Source: Gnetum montanum
Lineage: Eukaryota > Streptophyta > Gnetopsida > Gnetales > Gnetaceae
Assembly: GCA_015680685.1 (NCBI GenBank)
Contig: MNCI01005856.1
Coordinates: forward strand, 367,102-431,101
DNA length: 64,000 nucleotides
Direction: 5' to 3'
Translations under genes and position numbers: made by a program
In this document: one piece after another, positions 23,521 through 36,299 of the stretch
Layout: every line of letters starts with the position of its first letter
How positions within the stretch are numbered: position 1 is the first letter of the stretch
The notes under the pieces: model-generated
Database searches by the model: none
Told to the model about the DNA's origin: nothing
Seen by the model: only the letters and a program-made list of their open reading frames with translations

Positions 23521-23940
23521 GAAACTTATATTTTTTGATGATTTCTTTTTGAAAATTTTTATGGTTTTTCTATTTTATATTATGTTAAACAAAGAAAAGA
23601 AAGAAAGAAATAAGACCATAACAAATGAAAATGAAAATAAAATAAACTTCTAGACTATATGCATAAAAAGTAAAATAAAATGTAGGAAAAAATGCAGTCA
23701 ACAAAGAGAAAAAGTAGCTAAATGGTTATGGTACAAATGGCTATAAATGGTCATAAGGGTGCAACATGAAAAGGTTAGGAGTGTACGTTACTTATGCAAA
23801 CTCTTCCTAATCTTTGAAAGGTTAGGAAATGTATAAGACCTTTTCTACACCAATTTGTACTTACCATCCCCTTTACTGATGATTTGAAAGGGAGTTCATT
23901 CCATGATACATCTTGTTATCCATTGTTGTTGTTCTTGAGT
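23521..23940 (-). other. Spacer between protease and minisatellite, copy A
   Basis: A-rich plus strand, no open frame. It is collinear with 35,936-36,295. In a complete Tat element RT, RNase H and integrase would stand here. Confidence 0.45.
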
Positions 23941-24660
23941 TGCTACTCTTTCTTGGGTTAATGGACTTCATGGTTGGGAATTTTCTCATAAAGCTTCACT
24001 TTAGACCCTTGCTCTATGTTTACATTTTCAATAGCCAGGGGAACTACGCTATCACCATGAATGATGATTTCACCTAATTTGTAAGGAAGGTGAATCTCTT
24101 GATGGATGGATCAGGATATGGCTCATAATTGAGCTAACCAAGGTCTTTGCATGATAAGGTTGAATCTTGGTGTCTCCTCCACTACCAATAAATTTGTGGT
24201 TTTGGGGTATTGATCCCCTATCATAAATTCCAAGGAGATAGACCCATTAATAGCAACCCTTGATCCATTGAAGGATTTGAGAGTTGTAGCTGTTGTAGGT
24301 TGTATTTGCTTTTTTAAGCCCAAGTGTTCAACAATGGTTCATGGGATGACATTTTTTGTGGCTCCATCATCAACATACACCTGATGTACTTTAAACTACC
24401 CTATATGTATGGTTATGAATAGAGGAGCCTAGTTACCCTGCCATTTTGGGAATTGGCCTTGATTTCACTGTCAAAAAGTACTACAAGTGTTAACTTCCCC
24501 TCCCTTAATGAAGGAGAAACCATCATTGCATGGATGGATTTCTCATTAGCGAGGATGTCCCCATTAATAAGGATGGAAGTAAAAATCTTGACTAGCACCT
24601 CATGGTGTGTGGCAGAAGTCATGATCAGGTTGTATAAGCTTAGAGTTTTATTATTTTTCT
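23941..24660 (-). pseudogene. Tat/Ogre-type aspartic protease, copy A
   Basis: The minus-strand frame contains the protease active-site box YVDDGATKNVIP at about 24,345-24,380 (family pattern D-G-A/S). Then come EHLGLKKQIQ, a flap region (INGSISLEFMIGDQYP) and FNLIMQRPWL, matching the clade's YNLLLGRPWI. A weaker tail (IHQEIHLPYKLGEIIIHGD) corresponds to the conserved LHQKLKF...G segment. Stops and at least one frameshift break it. It follows gag on the same strand and normally cleaves the Gag-Pol polyprotein. Confidence 0.8.
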
Positions 24661-27418
24661 TGAGGGATTGTCTAACCTAATCCATTTCACTAAGGAAGCT
24701 TTTATCATTGGCTATGGACTTGTCACCTTAGTTGTGCTTCACTTCCTCCATGTGCCCCAAAATGAAAACTTTGATCTTAGGTTGTGGCTATTGGGGTTTC
24801 TTATTTTTATTTTCACTAAGGATTTTAGGATCCTCCTATGGCTTTTGTTGAAGTGGGTTGAGTATAGGAGGTCATGGGTATAGCTAAGATGGAAGTAGGC
24901 TTCAGTGGACCCACTTCCATTCATGCCTTTGTCTACTTGTCACACTTGTTTCTAGGCTTTTACTTATACTTCTTCCTTTTCTTTGTTGAAGTTTTTTGCT
25001 TCATAGTAGTTAGTTGTGAGGAAGAGGAAATAGCATTAGCCACTAGAGGAGGTTATTTCATGGTCATGTTAGTTGGTTAGGCTTTAGCTAGTTAGGTTAT
25101 GTTAGGTTCGGGCATCCTAATGATAAAAGGTTCCCTTGGAGGCATCCATGATGGTACTATCATAACAAAAGGGGTTCTTAAGCTAATGGAAGCTAAGAGG
25201 CCCTTTCATTACAAAGGGGTACCCAGATCATGAATGGTTCCCTTGCTGGTCTTTGATTTTCATCAATGTTGAATGCTAGCATTCAAAGGGTCTTTATACA
25301 CTTGCATTGACTAATTTTATGGTTAGAACATGTCGGAAGCATCTAAGACTAGCTATCCCCTATTTATCATTTTCTAAAAGTCATCCTTTATCACGAGATG
25401 AAATTCTATGTCATGACCAGGTAGTTGGTGATAGTGGTCAAAGCGGTCTAGTTTAAAGTACCTAGGAAATTAGAGATCATCCTTCATTGCTTGAGTGAGG
25501 TCTTTGGCTATTTTTCATACCCACTTGTGCTTCTTTCAAGTGGTTTTAGTCATTTGTTTTTATTACATGTGTCAACTCTTTAGTAATTGATCTAGCAACT
25601 TGGATGGTTTCAAAGGAAAGGCAGTATATTTTCTTTGGTCATTTAGCTCAAAATTTGGCCTAGTTGTAGTTGATGCACTGGCCCTAGAGGTTGATGATTG
25701 ATTATCATGATTATTAGTGGGGGCCTTGGGTGGGTTTTTCCTTTGCCCTTAGTTAGTGATTTTTTCATCTTTGGCTACAGTTGCTATGGCCATGTTGTTG
25801 CATTTTCTCTTCTCCTTATCCTTTCAATTGTGTTGGTTTTTGTATGCTACGTAGGCTAGGTCATGACTAGCCTCTACAACGTCCTCTATGTTCTTGGTCT
25901 AAGAGAACACTTGGTTAAGGGACCATGGGTCAAGGTAGTAAATTTTGAACTTGATTAAGTCATTAACCATCCCCTTAAATATAACCAAAAGGTGGGTTTT
26001 AACTATGGGATTTGGTGTTTTCTTTAGTAGTCCATTCCATAATTGAATGAACTTTTGCATAGGTTATAGGGATTCCTACTTGATATTCATGAGTTGGTCA
26101 AGCATGGTATCAAGTTTTAAGTTATACTTGAAGTGGTTAGAAAACTAGGCTATCAAGTCCTCTAGAGAGGATATGGATCCTCTAGGTAGCATGCAGTACT
26201 AATCAAGCACTTTCCTAATCAAAGACATACGGAAATTCCTCATGGTAGTATGAGGGCGTGGTTGTAGTAGGAAAAACTTGGATATGAAGGTTATAAGGTT
26301 AGCATTAGGGTCACTTCTCCATTTTATTTGTTGACCTAGGGGATAGGGACACTAGGAGAAAGTGTCAAGGGTGGGACCACAAGATTGATGGGATCATCCT
26401 GGTAGAAGTCCATAATCTTGACACTTTGGGAAGTAGAGGCTATAAGCCTCTCTAACTCCTCCATCAAGTCCTGAATCATTTGAAAGACTTAATCTAATAC
26501 TTGTGGTGGCCTTGTTGGATACAAGGCTTGTACATATAGTTGCAACATCTATTTTGAGGCTTGTGGCCTTGCTATTGGTTATAATGTAGAAGGAAGTGGT
26601 TGCATTATGGTCATAGCTTGTAGGCTAAACAAGGAAAAGGATGTTTGCACTAGTACCTAAGGTAGAAATAAGATAAATAGGATGTGTGATCTCTAAGTTG
26701 TTTAGAGCTCCATGGTGGACTTCACAATGGCGGTTAGTTGGTTTGTGATGGTGAAAACCACTATTGATGAATGTATAGATTGAGGCTATGTAGTGAATGA
26801 CATTGATGGGTTATAGGCTATTAGCAATGGAATTGATTAAGTTTGATGCATGGCTATGACCAATGTGGAATTAGCTATAGTAGAGTAAGAGGAACTAGAA
26901 CAAGGAAGCACCATGCCCATGGAGAAAATAAAGGCATTGGGAGAAGGTGTTGTGACCTTGGGGGATGTTTGTTGGAACAATCCTTCCAAGATGTTTTTAC
27001 TCTTAGATTATACCTTGAATTCATTCTTCTTTTCCTACTATTCCTTTAAGCTATGCTTGTCATCTTCCTCCTCCATCTTAATTAGTTGGGCTAGGATACC
27101 TACATAGATATCATTGAGAGGTATTTGGTCATAGGAGGAAGAGATGTACTCTTTACCATTATGATGGATGAGTTTGAACTCCCTTTTGGCTTCTACTTCC
27201 ATATGTGGAATTAGCATGAGTGCCTACATATTGACAAAAATGTAGTTATATCAATCTTCATTTATGGCTACAAAGTCAAGAGCTTTCTCCCTAACCCTCA
27301 AAGATATCCTACATTTGATGATAGCATGGTCTTTGGGGCCATGGACCCTCATGGATTGTTGGCTAGGACTTTTACTAGTGAAGGTGAAATACAACTTGGT
27401 GGACTACTAAAAAGACAT
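24661..27418 (-). pseudogene. Tat/Ogre-type gag, copy A
   Basis: The ATG at 27,418 (MSF...) matches the start of copy B at 39,744. An N-terminal part holds IPLNDIYVGILAQLIKMEEEDDKHS, followed by a Ser/Thr-rich stretch. The retrotransposon gag core at about 25,850-26,270 has RMSLIRKVLD-W/stop-YCMLPRGSISSLEDLIA and HFKYNLKLDTMLDQLMN, then IVKTHLLVIFKGMVNDLIKF. The C-terminal linker before protease is highly charged. Gag forms the capsid-like particle. Internal stops are chiefly TAG at family Trp or Gln positions. No CCHC knuckle is seen. Confidence 0.82.
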
Positions 27419-28080
27419 TGTTATTTCATTAAAAATGGCTTAAAATAGGTTGTAAAAGGAAAAAATAGAAGTAAATTCTAATAAGTGGGATTTGAAAATG
27501 TTTAAAGGAAGTAAAAATAGCTAAAAAGGGAGAACTTTCTATAATTAGTAACTAGGGGGTAAGGTGGGGATTTACCCCTTTACCAAAAATAAAAAGCTGG
27601 GAAAGTTGGTAACAAGCCTCATCCATGCTGACCCCTTAACTGCCTATACACTAGGTATGTGAGGGGAGAATGAAGGGGGGTGAGATGTTGGGGAATCTCA
27701 CACCCTTCTTACCCAATGTTGATGAGGAGGGAAAGGCTGAAAACCAAAGTGGAAAGTTTGGATTTTCCCACTAGAAATTGATTTTAGTAGGCTACTAGTT
27801 TTATCACCTAGAAAAGATGGGGGAATCTGAGTTATGGAAGTTTCATGGTTTTTAGAAGGGTTACACCAGCAAGTTTGGAAACTAGAAAAAATTAGTAGTA
27901 AAAAGAAAAAAAGGGAAAAAGGTATCAAAACTATCTTTATGTAAAAAACCTCAAAACAATTACTATTAAAAGCCAAGACTCTACCTCTTGCAATTTCTAT
28001 GTTGTATTATTGGTCATAGGGGGGAAGGGGCAGCATTGATTTTTTGAAAGTATTAACTGCAAAAAGTTAGAAAAGCTTGT
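27419..28080 (-). other. Untranslated leader of gag copy A
   Basis: It lies between LTR L2 and the gag start. A GGTAACAAGCCTCATCCATGCT segment at 27,610 is shared with two tandem copies in B (39,930 and 40,245). A 92-codon minus-strand frame (27,698-27,976) is not conserved in B. No clear primer-binding site is seen. Confidence 0.5.
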
Positions 28081-29010
28081 TGTTGTGACTAGAAAAATTG
28101 ATTCCTAGAAAGATCAATGAATCCAGTGTAGTAGCCTCTACCTTAGATGCTTAGGGCCTCCTCAAAAATAAAAATAGGATATGAGATGCCTTGGTTGGTC
28201 TGTTAGATCAATCAAGGACTAAAATGGAATGCTAAAATCGATAACATATCTAAATAATGCACAAAAAAATAAACAAATATATTTTGCATAAAAAACCTAA
28301 AAATTAAAACTTTATTAATAAAGAATAAATAATAAGTTAGAGAAATGTGTAAAAATGGAGCCTAAATGGATAGGAAGGATGTTCACTTGGATGGAGGTTT
28401 AGGATTTTTTGAAGTTGATGCAGACAGCTTCATGATCTAGGTGTCCTACCACTCCCAATGCTATTGAACCTGCTATGATGCTACCTCAAATATAAAACTT
28501 GGTTATTGCTAGGATTTGAGAGAAGTAAGAAATTTGACTACTAGATTACTCCACACTAAGGGTTGGGAGCCCTAAAAATGCATCCTTGACACCAAAAGTT
28601 CATAAGTCTTAATGCTATGATGCTTCCACACTATGGTTCAAGAGACTAAAAACATGGGAGAATGCAAGAGCTCTTGAGTTCTTGAGAAAGTCCAAGTGTG
28701 AAATTATGAAAAAATTTTGGAATCTTGAAAGAAATTGTTGAACCCATAAATGTTGTTTGAGGCTAATTTTTGTAGGTTGTAGGTCATGAATGGGGCTGCA
28801 AAATGGTTGTAATTTGGATGTGATTTGGCTACATAATGGATCAAAGTTTGCTGCAAATTTTTATGTCATATAGGTGAGATGGATAAAATTTTAGGGGTTA
28901 CTATATATAGTAAGTGTCTTTCCCCATGGCCATTCCATTTACTATAAATAGTAATGGGAACACACCTTCTACACTAGAGATAGTTCCATACTAAGCCTTC
29001 TACCATCCTT
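28081..29010 (-). mobile_element. Tat/Ogre-type LTR L2, truncated, between units A and B
   Basis: It starts TGTTGTGACTAGAAAAATTGAT, as L3 does at 40,948, and stays collinear with L3 until about 29,010. There it jumps into the ~190-bp array of unit B. The last ~460 bases of the LTR, up to GGTGTTTCA, are missing. It stands where a 5' LTR of unit A, or an LTR shared by A and B, would be. Confidence 0.75.
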
Positions 29011-29960
29011 GTTGAAGTGGTTGGTTAACACTAAGGGTGGGATTCTCGACATGGATAGGGTCCCCCTCAATGTGGATTACCAAGAGAAGGTAGTTTTGGT
29101 CATTTTAGTTGACATCTAGAAGTTTGGTGGCTTCTATAAAGGTTGGGCTACTTTCGGAAGTTAAATTACATGCAAACTTTGATAGTTTGGCTTCCCCCCT
29201 TTCCATCCATGCTAAGGCTAGAATGACTAGTATGGAAGAGGTCTCCCACAATCAGGAAATTCAAATCTAGACTAGTTTGACATCCAATCAACTATGCATG
29301 TTAGCCTTCAGGGTTGCTAGTGTTGATAGTCGATGTTTGATATTAAGATCCACCATTTTGGAGGCTTCTAAGTGCCTCATGAAAGATTTCCTTTTTCTTC
29401 CACATTAGGCTTCGTGACCCCAACATGGTTGAGATGGGAATGATAGTTCTAGCCCATTTTTGAGTGTTCTTGAGGTCTTTGGAAACTCTAGAGGGTTCTG
29501 GTAGGGTTTGGGGATCATTGGGCTTTGAGAGATGGTTTAGTGATTTTATGTTATTTTTGGCTTCCCCTATCTATCCACACTATGGGTGGGATTCTTAGCA
29601 TGGATGAGGCTTCCCCCAGTGTGGAAACACTAAATCCCAAGTTTCAAGTAATTTTGACTAGGGTTGTTGGGAAAGCTTGGAGGGGTTCTAGGTCATGTGG
29701 GCCTACTTTGGGGATCAAACTTAGGCTAGATGCTTGTTTGGGGGGCNTAAGAATGAATGTTACTCCAATTTTTCTACACTGGGCACTATTGCCTCATTGT
29801 GGAAATTCAAATTACCTAGATTTTCCCATTCTTTATCCCTTTTGGAAGCCTAGGGGTTAAAAGATAAGTTTTGGCTACTAAAATGAAAAAATAGTTATGT
29901 TTTAATGTTTTTACAAAGTGGAAGGCATATATCCATGCTAGGCATTGTATCCCTAGCATG
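29010..29960. repeat. ~190-bp tandem array, unit B, shortened
   Basis: Halves at about 29,030, 29,205, 29,390 and 29,560 match those at 15,540-16,500 of unit A. The N at 29,747 lies inside without an obvious missing segment. The 111-codon frame overlapping it (29,525-29,860) is array sequence and not a gene. Confidence 0.7.
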
Positions 29961-31874
29961 GATGTATGGAAGTTTAAAGTTTTTCCATGGCCTTAGTTGC
30001 TTAAGGGATTAAAAATAAGTGTTAATGCAATTTCTAGCTAAGAGGGAATGTGTATGGTGGGGCCCACAATCCAAATATTTTAAAATTTGAAAAGTGAAGC
30101 TATTTCCCACCAATCTCCATGTGGAGGAAAGTTACTCCCCCTTGTACTTCAGTGAACTTGGAGTTGTGGTACATTGAATTAGCAGCTAGGGTTTAGAGGT
30201 ATTTTATATTGTTAAATTTTGTAAGCTTCTAATCACAATTGTCAGTCTTGCAAACTGCACACTTTAGGAAACCTCTGGTAGATATTTTTGTGGTAGAAGC
30301 AGCTTATCCTTAGAGTGAAAGCTTTCCATCTTTCTTCCACATAGCATAAAAATTCTATTCTTTTTTATTTCAAACTACTCCCAATGTTGTGCCTTCCATG
30401 GCACTGAAACAATGTGGAGGAAGGAACCAGAATCCGAAGATTGAAAAGGAAAATGAACAAGTAGGAGATCTATCAAGGCTATGTAGACCCATTTTAATCC
30501 AAGGTTCATCTTCTGCTACTTTGTAGTAGGTAGTTCCTCCTATTTTTGCTTTCATTTCTATCTATTTTTAATGCTTTCTTACATTTTTCTTGCCACATGT
30601 GGGGTCATTTTTCTCAGATCTACGCTAATAGAAGGGAAAAAATAAAATTTGACAAAATCCCACCTCTTATTTTTGTTTTTTCTACTTCAATCTATGGTTA
30701 TTTCATTATTTTTTCCTTAATAGATTTGATTTTTAAAAGTAAGCTTGCTATTTTTATTCTTTTTTCCAAAAATTTGGGGGTATGGCCATTTTTCCCATAT
30801 CTAGGCCAAAAGCTTCTTTAAAATTAAATTTTAATGAAATACTGCCCCATTATTTTGGTGTGCTTTCTAATGGGTAATGATCGTTTTGGCTATTTTTACT
30901 ATGTTTTTATGGCTATGTTAGGTTGGGTTTGAGTTTTTTAGCTTTTTACATGAAAAAAAAAGCATTGTTGTATATTTATTTTGTTAAGAAAATGGATGCA
31001 TATTTCTAGGATTTGATATCTTGAATTTGATATTTCTAGTTTAATCTTTCCAATGGATGTTGTCTTGTTCTATTTGGATCAATAATGATGAAGTTATGAG
31101 TGTTTTCCCAAGGTCATGCAATCAAGTTTTCATGCCGTTTTTTTTAAATTTCATGTAAGTTCATGAATTGTTTCTAAACAAATAGCAAGGGTTTTGGGTA
31201 TTTTTTGGTTATTTATAGGTGGGCCTTGGCTTTAGCTCTGCAATGGAGGTGGAATCACTCTAATTGGACTTGAAACAAAATTTTGGCAAATTTTTTACCA
31301 ACCCTATGTGAAAAGGGGTTAATGGCGATGACTACGGTTTTTGCTAACTTTTTCTATATTTCACATAAAAATGGCTATGTATTTCTAGTTTCAATGATCA
31401 TGGATGCCAAGCTTGTGATTTTATAATTATTTCCATGGTGGAATCATTGAAATCAGAGCTTTTATGAAGTTTTAACAAATTTTTGGCTAAACTGTGTGAA
31501 TAAGGTTAAGTCTTGGTTGTAGTATTTTGCCCTTTTAAACATGGAAGTGATTGATATGTGTATTTTTTCTTGTCAAAATGTAAAATTTATGTTTTAAATT
31601 TTTTTTGTAGGAAAAGAAAAAGCTTTACGATTTTTGAACGCTTATGGCTATATGCTTTTTTATGTTTTAATGCTTTTTCTAAATTTATGCATGATTTAAA
31701 CTAAGGCTTAATTTTGGCTATAACATTTTGGTTATGAAGTAAAAGGCTATGAAAGATGATAATAATGCTTTTATGAAATTTATTAAGCCAAATTATATAA
31801 ACACCTTAGAGATATTTATAGAGGCTAATTTGTTAAGTAATTTCAATTGGCCATAATGCTTTTGCTTCATACAG
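29961..31874 (+). other. Upstream region of the plus-strand gene, copy B
   Basis: AT-rich and collinear with 16,900-19,037. It ends in CTTCATACAG, the acceptor-like string before the first clear exon. No recognisable promoter or long ORF. Confidence 0.35.
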
Positions 31875-34800
31875 GGTCTATTTGAAGTTCATCCTCATCA
31901 TTTTTGAGTTGGTGGGAATTCTATGCTACATTGGTCACCCCAAGACCAATACCCTTCTCCCTAATTTGCCTTTGGAGAAAGTCTCATTATGGTACCATCC
32001 TAGGGCAAGGGAATTCCTTGCCTACATCTTGAAGAACTTTAGTGTGATGCTATGGTCATACTTGTCCATAGATGTGGCTAGGGCCATAGTGGAGACCCTA
32101 CTACCTTGGGCATATAGCCTAATTATTAGGTTTATTTATAACAATATGCCTAGTAGGATAGCAATGGAATTAGCAAACACTATTAGTCCATGTTACCTCA
32201 CAAAGATTTGGATGATGTCAGAGTATAGTCAGTATAATGTTGATGATACTCTAATGGTGGCACATAGAGCCCACACATTATTCTAGAATCCACTTGGAAC
32301 CATGTATCATCTACATGGGTAAGCATGATTATTGTCGTATCTTTATGCTTTCTTGGTTTACTACCTTTCCTAACTTCATTGGTTTTATGAACTTCTTACA
32401 AGTACAAAGTTAATGATCAAGGCTTGATCATTAATGATCAAATCTTAGAAGTGGCTCAAACTATTCTATATGAATTCACCAAGGGCCTCTATATTAGAGT
32501 TGTTGTGTATTAAAAATTAAGATGAGACTTTGATGCATACCCCATAAGGTTCAACCTTGTATACAAGAAGTGTAAGGGTGATAGGCAATGCACAAGTACT
32601 CGGTAGACTTTGATAACATGGATTGGACCTTTGCAGTTAGGGCCTCTACTCAAACCACCCTAAAAAAGAAAAGGAAGCATAAACAGAAAGACTATAGCTT
32701 CTAATTTTTTACGATTATGAAAAATCTAATTGTTTTGACTAGTTGTTAAACTTGCTTATGTTGATTCTCACTATTTGGTTTTTGCTTTGCAAGACCTTCC
32801 ACTTCTGTTGATGTCATCATACCACTTTCAAGATGTAATGAGGAGACCCTCATCTTGATGTTTGCTGAGGTGATACCATCACAAGAATGGATGAGTGAAT
32901 AGGCACTTGTATACATTCAAAAAAACATCGAGCATGTATGTTTTCTTAATATATTCATGGAACCTATTCCTTCCATCCGTATCGTGGAGATGTTGCACAC
33001 CATTGCCTCCTTCAATGGGACAACTAGTCATTTTAGCACCATGATTTCAAGTGTCAAGGTAACATTAGCATTGATGAGGGCCTCTTTTGCAACTTTTTGA
33101 TGTCCTTTCTAATGGGGCAAAGATTCCTACTATAATAGTGAAGAAATCAATCCATCGCGAGGAGGTTTTAGTGGCTTGATGCCAACATGGGCACTTCAAA
33201 ATCTCTGTAGATAGATTCATGAACCCTAAAGCAAAGGAATCATATCCTTTATTCAGGTATCATTCATTTTCCAAGCTATTATCACAAAAGAAGGTAATTG
33301 GAATTGCACAAGGATGGACCTTTAAGAAATTCCTAATGGATGATAGTAGGTTCAACTAGGCTACAGCTTTGGCTACTAGGCTCATGGAGGAGATCATAAG
33401 ACTCAGTGCTAACACCTCTACAATAATCCCCATGAATCTTACATTCTTTGTAGGTTATTTAAGGAGGTTTCTAGAGTTTTTGATGATGTGGAGGAATGGG
33501 CCATGGCTTTCCCAAGATCCAAGCCAACTTTTCAATCCTTGGATAAAACATATTTATCCAATGGTGTAGGCCCAAAACCCATAAGAGGAGATGGAAGATT
33601 TATTATCCATCATCGCTAAGTATCTTAATGCTAGGTAATGTGATTCCCCTAACAACATGGATGATGAGGAGCCTCTCACATTTCCCATGAGCATCCTAGA
33701 GGCCAAATGGCGATGTAGGAAGGTTGAAGGGGTAGCCAAGGAGAAACTTAAGAGGCCCATGGAGGAGGCACCACCAACATCAAACTAGCCTACCCTATAG
33801 AAGATTAAGTTTAAGCTTACATCATCATAGTAGGTAGTCACAAGTATGCTGTATTTAAGTTTTGGCTATTTAAATTTTATGGTTATGTTATGTTTTCATG
33901 TGTTAACTGGTTTTTTATGTGCTATGGTTACAGATAGACATCAAGTTCTAGTAGCCTAAGCTGCCACAAAGGATGAGAAAAGATGTGTGGAGGAAGCAGT
34001 CCTATAGCCTAAGGTAAACATTAATGATTTAGATGCCTTATTTAGTGAGGTACTACTAGGTACATTCCCCATCATCATCCCATAGGAGGAAGAGGAGGAG
34101 CTAGGTACGCCCATGATTTAACACTTTCGTTACATTCTATTGTTTAACTTTAGCTTTCATCCTAGCCTTTCAATGATTGTTATGCTTGTATTAGTTCTAG
34201 AGCCATCAGTGAAGCCACTATTCCTAATTTTCATGTGAAACCATGAGTAGAGACTCTAGACAAGGTGGAGTTCATGTGCAAGATGGCTAAGGACATCATT
34301 GACCAAGTGCAACAAGTTGCACCTGAGATAGATAAGGACTTTGTTTTATATGCTTTGGTCATTTGGCTATGTTATAGGTTATGCTTATTTTATGGCCATC
34401 TTAGGTTGTACATTGCATTTATGGTTGTATTTTATGCTTATTTAGTACCTTCTATGAAGTGGAACCACAACCAAGACATGGAGATTCACTCCTTGCCTAA
34501 GCTTCCCTATGATGTATCTAGTGTGTCATTGAAGTTGTATGAGACTATTACTAATCTAGCAATGTTATTTTTGAAAACTTCATGGAAGCTAGAGAGGTCC
34601 AAAAAATCCCTATGGGAGGAATATATGGCCCAAGAGAGAAGACTTAATAGTAGGAGCACACAATTAGAGATCTCTAGGACTATAAGGCCTTCGTGAAAGC
34701 CCAAGTGGCTACCTTAGGGGAGTTGCAAACCAAGGAGATCACATGGGTTTGCTATTGGTAGAACAAAGTAGCGGTCTTATGGGAGATGGTAGAAAAATAG

Positions 34801-35446
34801 ATGTAGATGGAACTCATCTCCAAGAAGGTTAAGGATTGCAAGGATCACTACACTTGGATCCTAGAGTGTGGTAAGAAACAAAAGGTCTATAAGCAATAGT
34901 ACAAAGCTAATTGTGGGGCCTACCTAAAGTGGCTCAATGAGGAGTTGGTCAAATAATGCAAGAGAGAGTTATTCATCTAGGAAGTCTACTCAAAGAGTTC
35001 CTATCAACTCTTTGAGAACACTCTTATGGTGGAGTAGTCCTTTACTCTTTAGATTACTACTACTGCAGGCGAGACTTCTACGACTGCTACTACCTAGGAG
35101 CCACCTACTTGGACTATTATAGATAGGATCAGTATCCTCTTTGGCATTGATCTTGGGGATGTTGATCAGGTCAGCATGATAGAGGATTAGATCCTTCATT
35201 GTTTAGGAGAAGGCCTTCCACATCCACCCCTAGAATTCATGGAGCTAGAATCTCCATAGGTTAGATGTATTTTATGTTTTGGTCTTTATTTTAAGTCATG
35301 GGTTATGGTTTTGACTATTGGTCACTAACTAGTTATGTTTTGTTATATTTTAGACTTCAAGAGAAATTGGTAGCCCCAGTGGTAAGGGTGGAAATGATCC
35401 ACTGCTTCCACCTCTAGATGTCTCTCAGCAACCTCCATCATCCTAG
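31875..35446 (+). pseudogene. Spliced cargo gene antisense to the Tat/Ogre element, copy B
   Basis: Likely exons are 31,875-32,318; 32,403 to about 32,668; 32,794-33,843; 33,934-34,104; about 34,225-34,335; 34,446-35,259; and 35,354-35,446. Exon 1 is open for 134 codons (VGILCYIGHPKTN..., YSQYNVDDTLMVAHRAHT). Exon 3 has FFVGYLRRFLEF and MMWRNGPWLSQDPSQ, keeping Trp codons that are stops in copy A. Three junctions are lost: GTAATC became ACTATA after exon 2, the acceptor before exon 5 has AA for AG, and the donor after exon 5 has AT for GT. That last intron is then open and joins exons 5 and 6 into a 143-codon frame (34,265-34,696). The protein is unidentified; its C-terminal third is coiled-coil-like. 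Confidence 0.7.
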
Positions 35447-35747
35447 TTTTAGCATGTTGACTATTATTTGTTCTTGCTATTATGTTGATGGCCATTGTTG
35501 GCCAAGATTATGTTATGGATGATTGTTATTATTTTTTGACATTTTTGCCACATAGTGTGGCCATGGCTATGTATGTTATGGACATTCTAAATTTAAATTT
35601 TGAAATTTTTGTTTTATTTTTTGGCTATATATCTTGTTGTATTAAACATTGTATATGGCTATGTTGATGATTTTCGTTATAAAATTAAATGACAAGTGGA
35701 TGTGATAAAGGGCTAAATGAAATGAAATATAATAAAAGAGATGTTTT
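35447..35747. other. Noncoding spacer after the cargo gene, copy B
   Basis: Collinear with 23,052-23,334. T-rich, no gene. Confidence 0.45.
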
Positions 35748-35935
35748 TTAGTTTTAGGCCATGTTGGGCATAGGTTTTATCATTTTGCTAGTTTAAGGCC
35801 ATGGTGGGCCATACCGCCAGTTTAGAGTCTTAGCAGATTGTCACATGAGTTTAGAGTATTAGGACTATGATGCTAGTTTAGACTCTTAGCGAACTATAAT
35901 TTTACCAGTTTAAGGGCATAGTAGGCCATTAATGG
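35748..35935 (-). repeat. ~30-bp minisatellite, copy B, about six units
   Basis: Units of the type AGTTTAAGGCCATGGTGGGCCATACCGCC, some decayed to AGTTTAGAGTCTTAGCAG, in the same position as the copy A array. Confidence 0.75.
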
Positions 35936-36299
35936 AAAAGAAATATATATTTATAATGCTTTTATAACATGAGTAAAAGTAAAGAAAGGTTGTAATAGTA
36001 AAAATAAAAATGAAAGTATAAACTTAGGCTACATTCATAAAGGATAAAACAATGTGGTTAAAAAAAGGTATTAAGAAAGAAAAGTTAGGCTATGTAGCTA
36101 TCAGTGCATCTAGTTATAAGGTCATGGGATAGAAAGGTTTAGGTGCATTTCACTTATGCAGATTCTTCCTAATCTTTGAAAGATTAGTAATTGAGTAGGG
36201 TCTATTGTACACAAACTTATATTCACCATCACCTTCACTAATGATGTTGAAAGGGAGTTCATCCCATAATGCATCTCGTTGCTTATAATTATTGTTCTT
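35936..36299 (-). other. Spacer between protease and minisatellite, copy B
   Basis: Collinear with 23,521-23,940, including TTCCTAATCTTTGAAAG. No RT sequence. Nothing else recognised. Confidence 0.45.

Noticed and set aside
29525-29860. 111-codon plus-strand ORF
   Set aside because: It lies in the tandem array of unit B, spans an N, and the matching part of unit A is not open.
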